Shown: positions 8,582 through 19,209, counted from the first letter of the stretch. The stretch is DNA of 64,000 bases from Flavimaribacter sediminis (GCF_019492055.1 NZ_JAICBX010000005.1:62001-126000), one strand, 5' to 3'. The notes: generated by a model from the sequence alone, not told the origin. Numbers and translations: made by a program.

Positions 8582-9544
8582 TCATGCCCCGAAAGCGAAC
8601 GCTTGTTCGCCGACGATTCGCTTGCGCAGATAGGCCGACAACTGGTCGACGGCGACGATCGTGAAAAACAGCAGAATGACAATGGCCAGGGTCTTCGCCT
8701 CGTGGCCGCGGCTGATCGAAAGTCTCAGCGATTCGCCGATGCCGCCGCCGCCCACGGCGCCGATGATCGTCGATGCGCGGACATTGATCTCGAACCTGAG
8801 CAGCGCATAGGAGAGGAAATTCGGCATGACTTGCGGCACGATGCCGAACCACACCCGTTCCACCCAGTTGCCGCCTGCGGCGCGCAGGCCCTCGTCAGGG
8901 CGCATGTCGGCGTTCTCGACCACCTCGAAATACATTTTGCCAAGCGCGCCGATCGTATGGATCGCAACGGCGATGACGGCAGGGATCGGCCCGAGTGAGA
9001 GAACTGCGAGGAAAAAGCCGGCGATCACGATCTCCGGAAAGGCGCGCAGGAGTTCCATGAAGCGGCGCACGAAGAAGCGAAGCCACCGGCGGGTCGTCAG
9101 GTTGGACGCAGCCAGGAAACACAGAATAAACCCGAAGAAGAAGCCGGTCAGGGTCGCCAGCAGCGCGATATTCAGCGTCTCGAACATCTTGTAGAAATAT
9201 TCGGGAACGTAGAAATTCTCGGTGATGTAATAGCGCCCGTCGGGATAGTTGAATTTCAGGCTGCCGTCTTCATAAGGCGTCGGAAGATCGAAAAGCGCGC
9301 GCGGCACCTCCAGCCAGTCGCGCGGGATGAGATCGCCGACGAAATCGAAGAAATGCGGAAGGCGGTCGAAGAATTTTCCGGCGTTGGTCTCGTTCGCGAA
9401 CCAGAGCGAGAAAAACAGAATGACGGCGAGCGCCAGGACGCCGCCCCAGGTGTAGAGCCTCTTCCAGAACTGCATCTCCTGCCAGTGACGCTCAACGAGC
9501 TGTCCTTCGGGAGAGAGGTGGACCGACGGCAACGAGGCGCTCAT
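8582..9544 (-). CDS. phnE: Phosphonate ABC transporter permease PhnE
   Basis: A 320-residue permease with one N-terminal helix (~31-50), a periplasmic loop to ~120, and a five-helix transport domain. The EAA loop (ENADMRPDEGLRAAGGNWVE) and the IIGAVGGGGIGESLRLSIS block match PhnE. It pairs with the longer PhnE encoded just downstream to form a heterodimeric channel energised by PhnC and fed by PhnD. It is separated from phnD by 81 bases that hold a strong hairpin. Size is normal for PhnE in this group. Confidence 0.94.
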   Translation of the reverse strand: MSASLPSVHLSPEGQLVERHWQEMQFWKRLYTWGGVLALAVILFFSLWFANETNAGKFFDRLPHFFDFVGDLIPRDWLEVPRALFDLPTPYEDGSLKFNYPDGRYYITENFYVPEYFYKMFETLNIALLATLTGFFFGFILCFLAASNLTTRRWLRFFVRRFMELLRAFPEIVIAGFFLAVLSLGPIPAVIAVAIHTIGALGKMYFEVVENADMRPDEGLRAAGGNWVERVWFGIVPQVMPNFLSYALLRFEINVRASTIIGAVGGGGIGESLRLSISRGHEAKTLAIVILLFFTIVAVDQLSAYLRKRIVGEQAFAFGA

Positions 9545-9578
9545 GCAGGGCTATCCGTTTCAGGCAGGAAAAGTGTCG

Positions 9579-9604
9579 CCGTCGCGACCGGGCGGTCGCG
9601 ACGG
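9579..9604 (-). terminator. Intercistronic hairpin after phnD
   Basis: A perfect 11-bp inverted repeat (ccgtcgcgacc at 9579-9589, complement at 9594-9604) with a 4-base loop lies 21 bases after the phnD stop and before phnE. There is no U-run, so it is more likely a partial terminator or 3'-end stabiliser of the phnCD message than a full stop. Confidence 0.7.
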
Positions 9605-9625
9605 GAATTGTCTTGGAGCTGGCGA

Positions 9626-10534
9626 TTAGCTGCCGATCTTCGCCTTGCGAGCGGCGATGATGGTCTTGTAGAAGTCTTCGTCCACTTCGGTGAAGCCTTT
9701 GTAGTCACCGCCCTGGATGGCGCTGAAGCACTCCGGATCGCTTTCCGGAAGGGCCATCATAAACGCCTTGAACTTCTGCTTCATGTCGTCGTCCATGGAC
9801 GTGCGGACAACGATCGGTCCGTTCGGGATCTGCGGCGACTGCCAGACCTGGACGAGATCGCCCATGTCGAGGATGCCCTTGTCGACCATCTTTGCCAGGT
9901 TGCCGGAGGTGTAGCCGTCTTCGAACTTGCCAACGCCGGAAGCCCAGGTTGTGCCGGCGTCAAAGTTGCCCTTCACGACTTCGAGAACGAGGTTCTCGTG
10001 GCCGCCACCGAAGCCGGTCTCAGCGAAATATTCTTCAACCGGCATGCCGATGTCGCCCGGCAGCGAAACGGACGGAACGAGGAAGCCGGAGGTGGAGTCC
10101 GGATCGGCGAAGCCGAGCTTCTTGCCCTTCATGTCTTCCAGCGTCTTGATTCCGGAATCCTTGCGGGCGACCATGACGGAGTAGTAGCCGGTGGAGCCGT
10201 CGGTCTGGATCGTGGTGAGGATCGGCTCAACGGCCTTGGGGTCGGTGAGGTAGACCTTGGCGTAGCCGGAAGCGCCGAGTTCGGCGTAGTCGAGCGTGCC
10301 GCCGAGCAGGCCCTGGATCACGCCGTCATAGTCGGCGGCGGGGAAAAGCGATACTTTTTCAACGCCAATGGCTTCCGGCAGGGTGTCGGTAAGGCACTGG
10401 AAGTTGCGAAGGCGGTCAGCTTCGTTTTCACCGCCCAGGATTCCGATGCGGAATACTTTCAGGTCCTCGGCCTGAGCTGAGCCGACAGCGATCGTCAGCA
10501 GTGCGGCTGTCGCCAGAAGGGCTTTCTTGAACAT
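9626..10534 (-). CDS. phnD: Phosphonate ABC transporter substrate-binding protein PhnD
   Basis: A 302-residue secreted binding protein with a signal peptide (MFKKALLATAALLTIAVGSA, cleavage AQA-E) and PhnD features: KVFRIGILGGENEADRLRN, the FPAADYDGVIQGL block and GFADPDSTSGFLVP, which binds the phosphonate group. It captures phosphonates in the periplasm for the PhnE permeases. The start at 10532-10534 follows an AGGAG ribosome site; a longer reading upstream is unsupported. The phnC stop is 83 bases upstream. Confidence 0.95.
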   Translation of the reverse strand: MFKKALLATAALLTIAVGSAQAEDLKVFRIGILGGENEADRLRNFQCLTDTLPEAIGVEKVSLFPAADYDGVIQGLLGGTLDYAELGASGYAKVYLTDPKAVEPILTTIQTDGSTGYYSVMVARKDSGIKTLEDMKGKKLGFADPDSTSGFLVPSVSLPGDIGMPVEEYFAETGFGGGHENLVLEVVKGNFDAGTTWASGVGKFEDGYTSGNLAKMVDKGILDMGDLVQVWQSPQIPNGPIVVRTSMDDDMKQKFKAFMMALPESDPECFSAIQGGDYKGFTEVDEDFYKTIIAARKAKIGS

Positions 10535-10617
10535 GGGTTTCTCCTGTTTGTCCCAGTCTTGGGTTTGCAAGTCGATGGGCCCTTGACGCGGGCAAGGCGA
10601 TCCCGGCTGCCTGCCGC

Positions 10618-11439
10618 TCAAACGGCGTGCTGTAGCGAGCCGACCGATGGGGTTGACGCTTTGTCCTTGATGCTGGTCGAGGTGATGTCTTCGGACAGCT
10701 CTTCGGCTGCGGCGCCATAGATCATGCGCACGGCTTCCGATGTCAGGTTCTCTGCAGGTCCGTCGAAGACGACCTCGCCGGCGGCCATGCCGATCACGCG
10801 TTCGCAATAGTGTCTGGCCGTGTCGAGCGTATGCAGATTGGTGATGACGGTGATGCCTTCTTCCTGATTGATATTGTGCAGGGAGTCCATCACGACCTTG
10901 GCGTTGAGCGGATCGAGCGAGGCGATCGGTTCGTCCGCGAGAATCATCTTGGGTTGCTGCATGAGCGCGCGGGCGATGGCGACGCGCTGCTGCTGGCCGC
11001 CGGAGAGCGTGCCGGCGCTCTGCAGCGCGGTCTGGGCGATGCCCAGGCGCTCAAGCGCCGAGATGGCCATGGCCCTCTCTTCCTTGGAAAACGAGCCAGT
11101 CAGATTCAAAAGGGTCGACCGATAATTCAGTCGACCCAGAAGCACATTGGTCAGAACGTTGAGGCGTGGCACGAGATTGAACTGCTGAAAGATCATCGCG
11201 CAGTCGCGCTGCCAGTTCCTGAGCGCGGCGCCCCTCAGTTCCGTGATTTCCGTCTGATCGAAACGCACCGACCCGCTGCTCGGATCGATCAGCCGGTTCA
11301 GCATTCTCAGAAGCGTCGACTTGCCTGCGCCGGATCTGCCGATCACGCCGACCATCTGTCCTTTCGGGACGGTGATCGTCACGTTGTTTACTGCGGCGTA
11401 TCCGCCAAAACGGCGGGTAACGTTCTCAAGCTTCAGCAT
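10618..11439 (-). CDS. phnC: Phosphonate ABC transporter ATP-binding protein PhnC
   Basis: A 273-residue ABC ATPase: Walker [18 protein letters not shown], signature [15 protein letters not shown], Walker [13 protein letters not shown]. The [20 protein letters not shown] stretch and [20 protein letters not shown] are characteristic of PhnC. It powers phosphonate import through the two PhnE subunits. The ATG at 11437-11439 has an AGGGA ribosome site; an upstream in-frame ATG at 11470-11472 is possible but adds 11 unconserved residues. First gene of this phn half-operon. Confidence 0.95.
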   Translation of the reverse strand: MLKLENVTRRFGGYAAVNNVTITVPKGQMVGVIGRSGAGKSTLLRMLNRLIDPSSGSVRFDQTEITELRGAALRNWQRDCAMIFQQFNLVPRLNVLTNVLLGRLNYRSTLLNLTGSFSKEERAMAISALERLGIAQTALQSAGTLSGGQQQRVAIARALMQQPKMILADEPIASLDPLNAKVVMDSLHNINQEEGITVITNLHTLDTARHYCERVIGMAAGEVVFDGPAENLTSEAVRMIYGAAAEELSEDITSTSIKDKASTPSVGSLQHAV

Positions 11440-11726
11440 GTCTGTCCCTGAACAGTAGGCGGGCTTTGTCATGCATCGGTTAGTGGGTCGACGTGAACGC
11501 GGCGTGTCATTTTTGTTACGGAAATATTACAATCCACAACGCCGTCTGTTGAACGGCGCATTGCTGTGCACAAGACCGGCAAATGCCCGGATTTTGAGCG
11601 GTCAAACCCCAAGCTTACCCCGCAGGGCGTTGCTTGCGCTCACCCTCACGCCGGGAGGCGGCGAAGGCGCGAAACGGTTCGGCGCTGTTTAAAGCCCCTG
11701 AGGAAATCCGTCCGCAGCAGCGCGCG

Positions 11727-13121
11727 TCACTCGTTCTTTGTTTCAACCTGCGCGGGGCGGCGGATGTGAACGTCCTGCTGCGGATAGGGAATGGAAATGC
11801 CGTTTTCGTCGAAGCGTTCCTTGACCTGCTGCGTCAGGTCCCAGAAGACCGTCCAGTAATCGGACGTCATGGTCCAGGGCCGGCAGACGAAATTCACCGA
11901 ACTGTCGGCGAGTTCGTGCACGCGGATCACCGGCTCGGGGTCCTTGAGAACCAGCGGATGGTTCTTCACCGTCTCTTCGATCACGCGCGCGGCCAGCGGT
12001 ATGGAGTCCTCGTAGGAGATACCGAACACGAGGTCCACGCGTCGCGTCAGGCTCGCCGTCACATTGGTTATCACGTTGCCCCACACGTTCTTGTTCGGAA
12101 TGACGATGATCTGGTTGTCGGGCGTGGCCACCGTCGTCGCAAAAATGTTGACCGCCCGGACCGTTCCGGCAACGCCCCCGACATCGACGAAATCGCCCTG
12201 GTCGAAGGGCTTGTTGATCATGATCATCATGCCGCTGGCCAGATTGCCGAGCGTGTCCTGAAAGGCGAACGCCATAATGAAGGATGCGCCGCCTATCAGG
12301 GCGAACACCGGCGTGATGTCGACGCCCAGCGCCGAAAGCACAACCATCAGGCCGATTGCGAACACCACCCAGTATATGACGGCGACGAGAAAGGCCTGCA
12401 GCAGTTTCGACAGGTTGGGCACGTGCCCGATCCAGCGATTGGCGACGCCCCTGCTTACACGCGAGACGAAAAGCAGGGCCAGGATCGCGGCTGCCAGGAT
12501 CAGCAGGTTCATGCCGATCTTCAACCCGCCGTCCCAGGCGAAAAGCCATGCCCTTGCCTGCGACAGAAGCGTCTTGAAGTCCGCCTGGCGCGTCTCCTCA
12601 ACGATGATCGCATTCTGGTAGGCGCGGTAGCCGGCGATCGCGTCCGGGTCGCCGCCTTTCTTTTCCCAGGCCGAAATGACCTTGGAATATTTGTCGAAGA
12701 GCGCCCTTCGCTCGTGGGTCAGTTCCGTCAGCTTTTCCCTTGCCGCAGTTTCGACTTCGCCGTCGGTTCTGGATATCGCGATCTGGGCCGCCATGACCTC
12801 CTCGGTCTTGCCCTTCACGATCGCGAGCCACTCATCAGCAAGGGCGGCCAGTTCATCCTTCGTCAGCGGGACAAGCCGATATTCGAGTTCGGCTGTGTCT
12901 ATTCCCGGTGTTTTGACGTGCGAGGAAAGACCGGTTTCAGCGTCCTTGTCGTCCGGATCGGTGTTCTGCTCGACGATCGCGTCGACAACCCGCTCCTCGA
13001 CGCCGCCATCGGCGTTGTCCGCCTGCGCAAGAGTAGCGTTCGTTGCGAGCGCGAGACAGATCATCATGACGAATCCCATCACAACGAGCCGGCTTGCGCT
13101 GTTGAAAAATCTGGAAACCAT
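11727..13121 (-). CDS. MscS-family mechanosensitive channel protein
   Basis: A 464-residue membrane protein. It has a signal-like N-terminus (residues 1-31), a ~140-residue periplasmic Glu/Asp-rich and helical region, helices near ~165-185, 205-225 and 230-270, then the MscS beta domain. The core contains FIMAFAFQDTLGNLASGMMI, KPFDQGDFVDVGGVAGTV, IVIPNKNVWGNVITN and the C-terminal NGISIPYPQQDVHI. It should open under membrane tension during hypo-osmotic shock. The start ATG at 13119-13121 is supported by a GGGAGG ribosome site and the signal-like N-terminus; further upstream sequence looks noncoding. Monocistronic. Confidence 0.92.
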   Translation of the reverse strand: MVSRFFNSASRLVVMGFVMMICLALATNATLAQADNADGGVEERVVDAIVEQNTDPDDKDAETGLSSHVKTPGIDTAELEYRLVPLTKDELAALADEWLAIVKGKTEEVMAAQIAISRTDGEVETAAREKLTELTHERRALFDKYSKVISAWEKKGGDPDAIAGYRAYQNAIIVEETRQADFKTLLSQARAWLFAWDGGLKIGMNLLILAAAILALLFVSRVSRGVANRWIGHVPNLSKLLQAFLVAVIYWVVFAIGLMVVLSALGVDITPVFALIGGASFIMAFAFQDTLGNLASGMMIMINKPFDQGDFVDVGGVAGTVRAVNIFATTVATPDNQIIVIPNKNVWGNVITNVTASLTRRVDLVFGISYEDSIPLAARVIEETVKNHPLVLKDPEPVIRVHELADSSVNFVCRPWTMTSDYWTVFWDLTQQVKERFDENGISIPYPQQDVHIRRPAQVETKNE

Positions 13122-13384
13122 GACCCTGTCGCCTCCCGGGTAATGCTGCACTACCCGGCAGCAATGCTGCAGTTGATATGGTTTTTCTATGTTCGCACTG
13201 TACGAACGCAGGCGACATCTTAACCCAAAATTGCATTTTTGACACCGGCGGCGGCGTTCGGACCACCCGGCGACGACGCGCTGATTGCTTGATTGACAGT
13301 CCAACTGATGGTCCAGCCCGTTAAATATCTTGACTCTGGATGCATACCCGAAATGATGATTTTATAGTCGATGAGGAGGAATCG
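13122..13384. other. Divergent promoter region between mscS and the sugar ABC ATPase gene
   Basis: About 260 bases separating two divergent genes. A clear gaggagga ribosome site (13374-13381) precedes the ATPase start. No strong dyad, repeat or RNA gene is recognised. Confidence 0.45.
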
Positions 13385-14466
<1,082 letters not shown>

Positions 14467-14467
<1 letters not shown>

Positions 14468-14493
14468 GCCGGGATCAGCCCTTGATCCCGGCT
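14467..14493. terminator. Bidirectional terminator between convergent ABC genes
   Basis: An 11-bp inverted repeat (agccgggatca at 14467-14477, complement at 14483-14493) with a 5-base loop. It sits where the ATPase and permease genes converge and overlaps the last codons of the permease gene. The stop codons are only seven bases apart, so one hairpin can serve both strands. Confidence 0.65.
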
Positions 14494-15317
14494 GAAAGCG
14501 TGATCGCCTCGGTGACCCTGCGCTGGAAAAGAAGATAGGCCAGCGCGACCGGAAAACCGGCCAGCACCGCGGCCGCCAGTTCGCTCGCATAATAGACGCC
14601 GAAACTGTCGTTGGTTTGGGTGATCCCCACCGTGATCGTCATCATGTCGGTCCTGGTAACCGCGAGGAACGGCCACAGGAAGGCGTTCCAGGCCCAGATG
14701 AACGTTACGATCGAAAGCGCGGCGGTCACTCCCCAGTTCATCGGAATGTAGACCTTGAAGAGGATTCGCCATTCGGAAGCATTGTCCATGATTGCGGCTT
14801 CGCGGAAATCAGTCGGCACCTGGTCGAAAAACTGCTTGTAGACGATGATGATGACCGGATGGATAAGCTGCGGCAGGATGATCCCGGCCCAGGAGTTCAG
14901 CAGGCCCATATTGGCCATCAGCACGAAGTGATTGATGATGAGAACCTGGGTCGGCACCATGAAACTGGCGAGGATCAGCCACCAGAGGGGGCGCCTGAGC
15001 GGAAATCGCAGCTGCGAGATCGCATAGCCTGCGAAGACCGAAGTGCCGACTGTCAGAACCGTGACGCCGATCGCGGTGGCGATCGAGTTCATGTACCAGT
15101 AGCCGATCTGGGTCTGCGTCAGGGCAAAGACATAGTGTTCGAACGTCAAATTATCCGGCCAAAGTTCGATATAGGCCCGCACGACTTCGTCGTCGGGTTT
15201 CAGGGAACTCACGATCCCCCAATAGATCGGAAACGCCCAGAGCACGGCGCAGATCACGGTGACGAGCGTGATCGCAAAACCAATGGCGTTGAAACGGTGG
15301 GGTGACGCCAGGTTCAT
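14475..15317 (-). CDS. Carbohydrate ABC transporter permease (MalG-like)
   Basis: A 280-residue permease with six helices. Near the C-terminus the EAA motif is seen as EAAIMDNASEWRILFKVYIP, typical of CUT1 MalG-type subunits. The chosen ATG (15315-15317) overlaps the stop of the other permease gene by four bases, and the N-terminus MNLASPHRFNAIGFAITLVT leads into helix 1. A longer reading upstream lies inside the neighbouring gene and is not used. It forms the channel together with the MalF-like subunit for import of an arabinoside or related sugar. Confidence 0.93.
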   Translation of the reverse strand: MNLASPHRFNAIGFAITLVTVICAVLWAFPIYWGIVSSLKPDDEVVRAYIELWPDNLTFEHYVFALTQTQIGYWYMNSIATAIGVTVLTVGTSVFAGYAISQLRFPLRRPLWWLILASFMVPTQVLIINHFVLMANMGLLNSWAGIILPQLIHPVIIIVYKQFFDQVPTDFREAAIMDNASEWRILFKVYIPMNWGVTAALSIVTFIWAWNAFLWPFLAVTRTDMMTITVGITQTNDSFGVYYASELAAAVLAGFPVALAYLLFQRRVTEAITLSAGIKG

Positions 15318-16198
15318 TTGTTGCGGCTTCCTGAAAGCCGCATCAGCTGAAAGTTCAGGACTGAAACGACGATCACGATCAGAAACAGAACTACGGCTGC
15401 GGCGGCGGCGCGGCCGCCCTGGTCCCGCTCGAAGGCGCGCTGGAAAATGTAATAGACCATGACGAGATTGTCGTTCGGCCTGCCGCCGTCGGAAAACAGG
15501 TAAACCTGGTCGAAGATCTTCAGTTGAAGGATGAGTTGAATGGTCAGCACCAGCGAGGTCACAGGCCATAGCAGCGGCCAGGTCACCTTGCGAAAGGTTC
15601 GCCAGCGGCTGGCGTTGTCGAGCGAAGCCGCCTCGTAGATCTCCCGTGGAATGGCGCGCAAGCCGGCGAGGAACAAAAGGATCGAGAAGCCCGCCGTCCA
15701 CCAGATCGTCACGAAGGCCACGGCGGGCATGAACCAGCCGGTTACCTTGAAGATCGGGACGCGGTCTATTCCAACCAGGTCGAATGCATGCATGGCGATG
15801 CCGAACTGGAAATTCAGCGTCCAGTCCCAGAGCCGGTAGACCACCGAAACCGGCAGGATGTAGGGAAGGAAAAAGAGCGCCAGGACCAGCGCCTGAAGGC
15901 GTCCTGACAGGCGGCTGACGCCGAGAGAGATCGCCAGCGCGATCATGGCGCCGGGGATCACCGTCAGCGCGACGAAATAGGCGGTGTTCCAGAGCGCCGT
16001 ATTGAAGCGGCGATCGCCCGGCAACCGGCCATAATTGTCAGTTCCGAGAAAGTCGCCGGGGCCGATGAGCGGCGCATCGGTGAAGGAAAGATGGAAGAGC
16101 TGCGCCGTTGGATAAATGAAAATGAGCCCGTAGATCGCGACGAACGGCGCGATCAGCAAATAGGCGACCAGCGCTTCTTTCCTGGGATTGCGGATCAA
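15314..16198 (-). CDS. Carbohydrate ABC transporter permease (MalF/UgpA-like)
   Basis: A 294-residue CUT1 permease with six helices. Its N-terminus, KEALVAYLLIAPFVAIYGLI, is typical, and the coupling loop reads EIYEAASLDNASRWRTFRKV. It overlaps its partner permease gene by four bases and follows the binding-protein gene after a 61-base gap containing a strong hairpin. Residues PIFKVTGWFMPAVAFVTIWW form a central helix pair. It works with the MalG-like subunit and the ATPase encoded at 13385. Confidence 0.93.
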   Translation of the reverse strand: MIRNPRKEALVAYLLIAPFVAIYGLIFIYPTAQLFHLSFTDAPLIGPGDFLGTDNYGRLPGDRRFNTALWNTAYFVALTVIPGAMIALAISLGVSRLSGRLQALVLALFFLPYILPVSVVYRLWDWTLNFQFGIAMHAFDLVGIDRVPIFKVTGWFMPAVAFVTIWWTAGFSILLFLAGLRAIPREIYEAASLDNASRWRTFRKVTWPLLWPVTSLVLTIQLILQLKIFDQVYLFSDGGRPNDNLVMVYYIFQRAFERDQGGRAAAAAVVLFLIVIVVSVLNFQLMRLSGSRNK

Positions 16199-16222
16199 CT
16201 TCCTTCCCCTTGCGCCGAAAAA

Positions 16223-16250
16223 TCAGGAGCGGCGCAAAGGCCGCTCCTGA
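16223..16250 (-). terminator. Intercistronic hairpin after the sugar-binding-protein gene
   Basis: A perfect 11-bp inverted repeat (tcaggagcggc at 16223-16233, complement at 16240-16250) with a 6-base loop, 9 bases after the stop of the binding-protein gene and before the permease genes. Likely attenuates read-through or protects the upstream message. Confidence 0.7.
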
Positions 16251-16259
16251 GGGAGGACT

Positions 16260-17540
16260 TTACTGCATGTCGTTCAGTTCGTACTGGATTTCGTCGACGG
16301 CCTTGGCCGGCTCCATTTCTCCGTTGAGCGTCGGCACAAAATAGGTCGACATGACGTCGAAGATCGGACCGGCGATGCCTGCGAGAGGCGTCTTCGGATC
16401 GAAGATCATGTTCTCGGTCAGGCTCGAATAGGTGGCGTTTGGCTCCATCGTCTTGTACGCGTCTGACGCCGTTACCGGACCGTAGGCGGGAATATGACCC
16501 GCCGTCGCCCAGAACAGCGAGTTCTTCGATATCCAGCTCATCACCTCGAGCACGGCGTCGCGCTTCTCGGCGCTCATTTCCTTGCCCTTGTTTGCCGGGA
16601 TAGCGAAGGCGTGGCTGTCAGCATAGGTCGCCGGATGGTCGAAGATCACTGGCAATTCGACGGCGCCCCATTCAAACAACTTCCCTTCCTTGTGCAGATC
16701 GACCATGGTTGGCACTTCCCACACGCCGTTGATCATCATCGCTGCGTCGCCCGTGGTGAAAAGCGCAACGGTCGCCGGATAGTCGGTATAGGTCGACTGC
16801 AAGCCCTCGTTCGTCCATTCCGCCAGGGTCGCGAGTGCGTTTTCCAGTTTCTTTTTGTTGTCGCCAGCCAGGAATTCGCCATCCGTCATCAGTTCGCCGT
16901 CCTGCTGGCCCATCAGCGAATAGATCGTGCGGAACATGAAATTGCCGTCCGCCGTCACGCTGCCGAGAGGGAATTTTACGGCGCCGGTTTCCTTCAGCGC
17001 CTGCAACATGGCGGTAAAGTCTTCACGACTGCCCATGCCCTTCGGCGTTCCGTCTTCGGTCAGAAGACCTGCTTCGCCAAGCACGTCCTTGTTGTAGTAA
17101 AGGACGATCGGATGGGTGTCGATCGGCACCGCATATTGCTTGTCGTCGATGGTGACGGCGTTCCAGGTCGCATCCGCGTAGTCGTCTTTCGACAGCCCCA
17201 TCTTCTTCCAGTCCGCGGGCGTAATCTCCTGCAGGAGGCCCTGCTTGACGGCAAGCGGAATGCGGCTGGCGTGATATGTCATGATATCAGGCGCCTCACC
17301 GACAGCGACTGACGTCTGCACCTTTGCGTAGAAGGGAACGCCCCACTCCAGGGTCGTGGCGTCGATCGAGATCTGTCCTTCGTGGGCGGCGTTGAAATCC
17401 GAGATCATCTGCTTCATGCGCACGCCGTCGCCGCCGGCGAGGAAATCCCACCAGACAACGGTTTCCTGCGCCTGGGCCGAGGTCGTCATCAACGCCACGG
17501 CGACCAGCGCAGTCTTTGCAATAATGCCATTTTTAAACAT
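16260..17540 (-). CDS. Family 1 extracellular sugar-binding protein
   Basis: A 426-residue secreted receptor with signal peptide (1-24, cleavage AQA-Q) and the family 1 binding-protein opening ETVVWWDFLAGGDGVRMKQM. Aromatic residues that could stack on a sugar are frequent. It should capture a sugar or oligosaccharide for the CUT1 permeases downstream. The preceding gene is a GH51 arabinofuranosidase, so an arabinose-containing oligosaccharide is the likeliest ligand. Start ATG at 17538-17540. Confidence 0.93.
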   Translation of the reverse strand: MFKNGIIAKTALVAVALMTTSAQAQETVVWWDFLAGGDGVRMKQMISDFNAAHEGQISIDATTLEWGVPFYAKVQTSVAVGEAPDIMTYHASRIPLAVKQGLLQEITPADWKKMGLSKDDYADATWNAVTIDDKQYAVPIDTHPIVLYYNKDVLGEAGLLTEDGTPKGMGSREDFTAMLQALKETGAVKFPLGSVTADGNFMFRTIYSLMGQQDGELMTDGEFLAGDNKKKLENALATLAEWTNEGLQSTYTDYPATVALFTTGDAAMMINGVWEVPTMVDLHKEGKLFEWGAVELPVIFDHPATYADSHAFAIPANKGKEMSAEKRDAVLEVMSWISKNSLFWATAGHIPAYGPVTASDAYKTMEPNATYSSLTENMIFDPKTPLAGIAGPIFDVMSTYFVPTLNGEMEPAKAVDEIQYELNDMQ

Positions 17541-17562
17541 CTGCTTCTTCCTCCCTGCGTAT

Positions 17563-17579
17563 GCGGCCCTGCGGGCCGC
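17563..17579 (-). terminator. Short hairpin between GH51 and binding-protein genes
   Basis: gcggccc (17563-17569) and gggccgc (17573-17579) form a 7-bp stem with a 3-base loop, between the arabinofuranosidase stop and the binding-protein start. No U-run, so it may be a processing or stabilising element inside the operon. Confidence 0.5.
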
Positions 17580-17592
17580 GGTAAAGTCGTTA

Positions 17593-19101
17593 CTAGAGCC
17601 GGACCCTGATCATCGAATAGGAATGCGCTGGCGCGGAAACCACAAGCTTGCCGCCCGAGATGAAAGCTCCTCTCTTCGTCTCGGGCTTTACGGCGTCCGG
17701 ATTCGTCTCTGTGTTCGTCGCCTCCAGATCGTCATGCTTTATCAGCGTGTGCTCGACCAACTTCGCCTCCCCGAAGCCTTCGATCGAAATGGTAATATCC
17801 ATCGGTTCCCCGCCGTTGCGGTTGACGGCGAAAAAGGTCAGCGTGCCCGCATCGCCGTCGTGGACGCCGGCAATGTCCAGGTAGTCCACGCCATTGGCTA
17901 TGTCGGCGTCATAGGACGGGCAGTCGACGTCGAGCCGCAGCGCCGCGCCGCGCCCGTAAAGCGAGGCGAACTGGAAAGGATAATAGATGGTCTGCTTCCA
18001 CGCGGCGCCGCCCGGCGCGGTCATGATCGGCGCAATGACGTTTACAAGCTGGGCTATGCAGGCAATGCGAACGATATCAGAACGCCGGATGAAAGTGTTG
18101 AGTATGCAGCCGACCTGAAGCACGTCCTCGAAATTGTAGACATCCTCAAGCAGCGCAGGAGCATGAGGCCAGCCCCATTCCTTCATGCGTTTGGCGTCAT
18201 TCTTTCGCTCGTGGTACCAGACGTTCCATTCGTCAAATGAAATCCTGACGTCGTTTGTGGCGCGCCGCTTCGCCTTGACGTAATCGATGACGCCGCCGAC
18301 CGTGCCGATATACCGGTCGAGTTTTTCGGGCATCGCAAGAAATTCCGAAGTGTTCTTTTCGTAGTTCTCGAAATACATGTGCAGCGAGATGTAATCGACC
18401 TGTTCGTAGGTGCTTTCCAGCACGGTCGCTTCCCATTGCGGGTAGCTGACCATGTCGGAATGCGAAGAGCCGCACACCACGAGTTCGAGTTTGTCGTCAA
18501 AGGCGCGCAACGCCTTGGCTGTCTCGTTGGCGAGATGACCGTACTCGGCGGCGCTCTTGTGACCGACCTGCCATGGGCCGTCCATCTCGTTGCCCAGGCA
18601 CCATAGCCTCACGTTCCAGGGGTCTGCGCGGCCGTTCCTCTTTCGAAGGTCGGACCAGTAGCTGCCGCCCGGATGGTTGACGTATTCGACGAAGTTGCGG
18701 GCTGCGTCCAGACCACGGGATCCGAGATTGACGGCCAGCATCATTTCGGTGTTGGCGGCTTGCGCCCATTCTGCAAATTCATGGATGCCGACATGGTTCG
18801 ATTCAGACGTGTGCCATGCCAGATCCAGCCGGGTCGGACGCTCCTCCTTCGGACCAATGCCGTCTTCCCAGTTGTAGGCGGAAACGAAGTTGCCGCCCGG
18901 GTAGCGACATATCGGCGTGTCGAGGTCGCGAACCAGATCGATAACATCGCGGCGCATGCCGTTTTCGTCCGCGGTCGGGTGATCGGGTTCGTAGATGCCG
19001 GTGTAAACGGCGCGTCCCAGATGTTCGAGAAACGATCCGTAGAGGCGCCTGTCGATATCCGCGATCACATAGCGCGCATGCGCAGTGACGTGTGCCTCCA
19101 C
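17593..19101 (-). CDS. GH51 alpha-L-arabinofuranosidase
   Basis: A 502-residue glycoside hydrolase that releases terminal arabinofuranosyl residues from arabinoside oligosaccharides. No signal peptide, so it acts in the cytoplasm on imported sugar. The family opening VIADIDRRLYGSFLEHLGRA is followed by CRYPGGNFVSAYNWEDGIGP. The acid/base is Glu172 in CLGNEMDGPW and the nucleophile Glu291 in SFDEWNVWY. I start at GTG 19099-19101 because GGGAGGAG lies six bases upstream and GH51 enzymes begin about there; an upstream ATG at 19128 would add nine residues and sit on the operator. It follows the ArsR-type gene and leads the importer genes. Confidence 0.95.
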   Translation of the reverse strand: MEAHVTAHARYVIADIDRRLYGSFLEHLGRAVYTGIYEPDHPTADENGMRRDVIDLVRDLDTPICRYPGGNFVSAYNWEDGIGPKEERPTRLDLAWHTSESNHVGIHEFAEWAQAANTEMMLAVNLGSRGLDAARNFVEYVNHPGGSYWSDLRKRNGRADPWNVRLWCLGNEMDGPWQVGHKSAAEYGHLANETAKALRAFDDKLELVVCGSSHSDMVSYPQWEATVLESTYEQVDYISLHMYFENYEKNTSEFLAMPEKLDRYIGTVGGVIDYVKAKRRATNDVRISFDEWNVWYHERKNDAKRMKEWGWPHAPALLEDVYNFEDVLQVGCILNTFIRRSDIVRIACIAQLVNVIAPIMTAPGGAAWKQTIYYPFQFASLYGRGAALRLDVDCPSYDADIANGVDYLDIAGVHDGDAGTLTFFAVNRNGGEPMDITISIEGFGEAKLVEHTLIKHDDLEATNTETNPDAVKPETKRGAFISGGKLVVSAPAHSYSMIRVRL

Positions 19102-19130
19102 GTCGCTCCTCCCATATTTAAAACGCATTT

Positions 19131-19146
19131 TCCGGTTTATACCGGA
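19131..19146 (-). promoter_or_regulatory. Palindromic operator upstream of the GH51 gene
   Basis: A dyad with 6-bp arms (tccggt / accgga) and a 4-base spacer, 30 bases before the chosen GTG start. It lies in the 108-base gap after the ArsR-type gene, where that regulator could control the abf-importer operon. Symmetry is seen; the regulator pairing is inferred. Confidence 0.5.
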
Positions 19147-19209
19147 TATGATGTTATAATAAGCGCCGGGAGATGTGGTTCGTCAAGCCAATTTCGTAAA
19201 ATTGCTCGA

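Noticed and set aside
11505-11530. Possible Pho box upstream of phnC (gtgtcat followed by ttgttac)
   Set aside because: The half-sites are spaced nine, not eleven, bases apart and the second half matches poorly, so PhoB control is not claimed.
11634-13223. Long plus-strand reading opposite the MscS gene
   Set aside because: Same pattern: open only because the opposite strand is GC-rich and coding.
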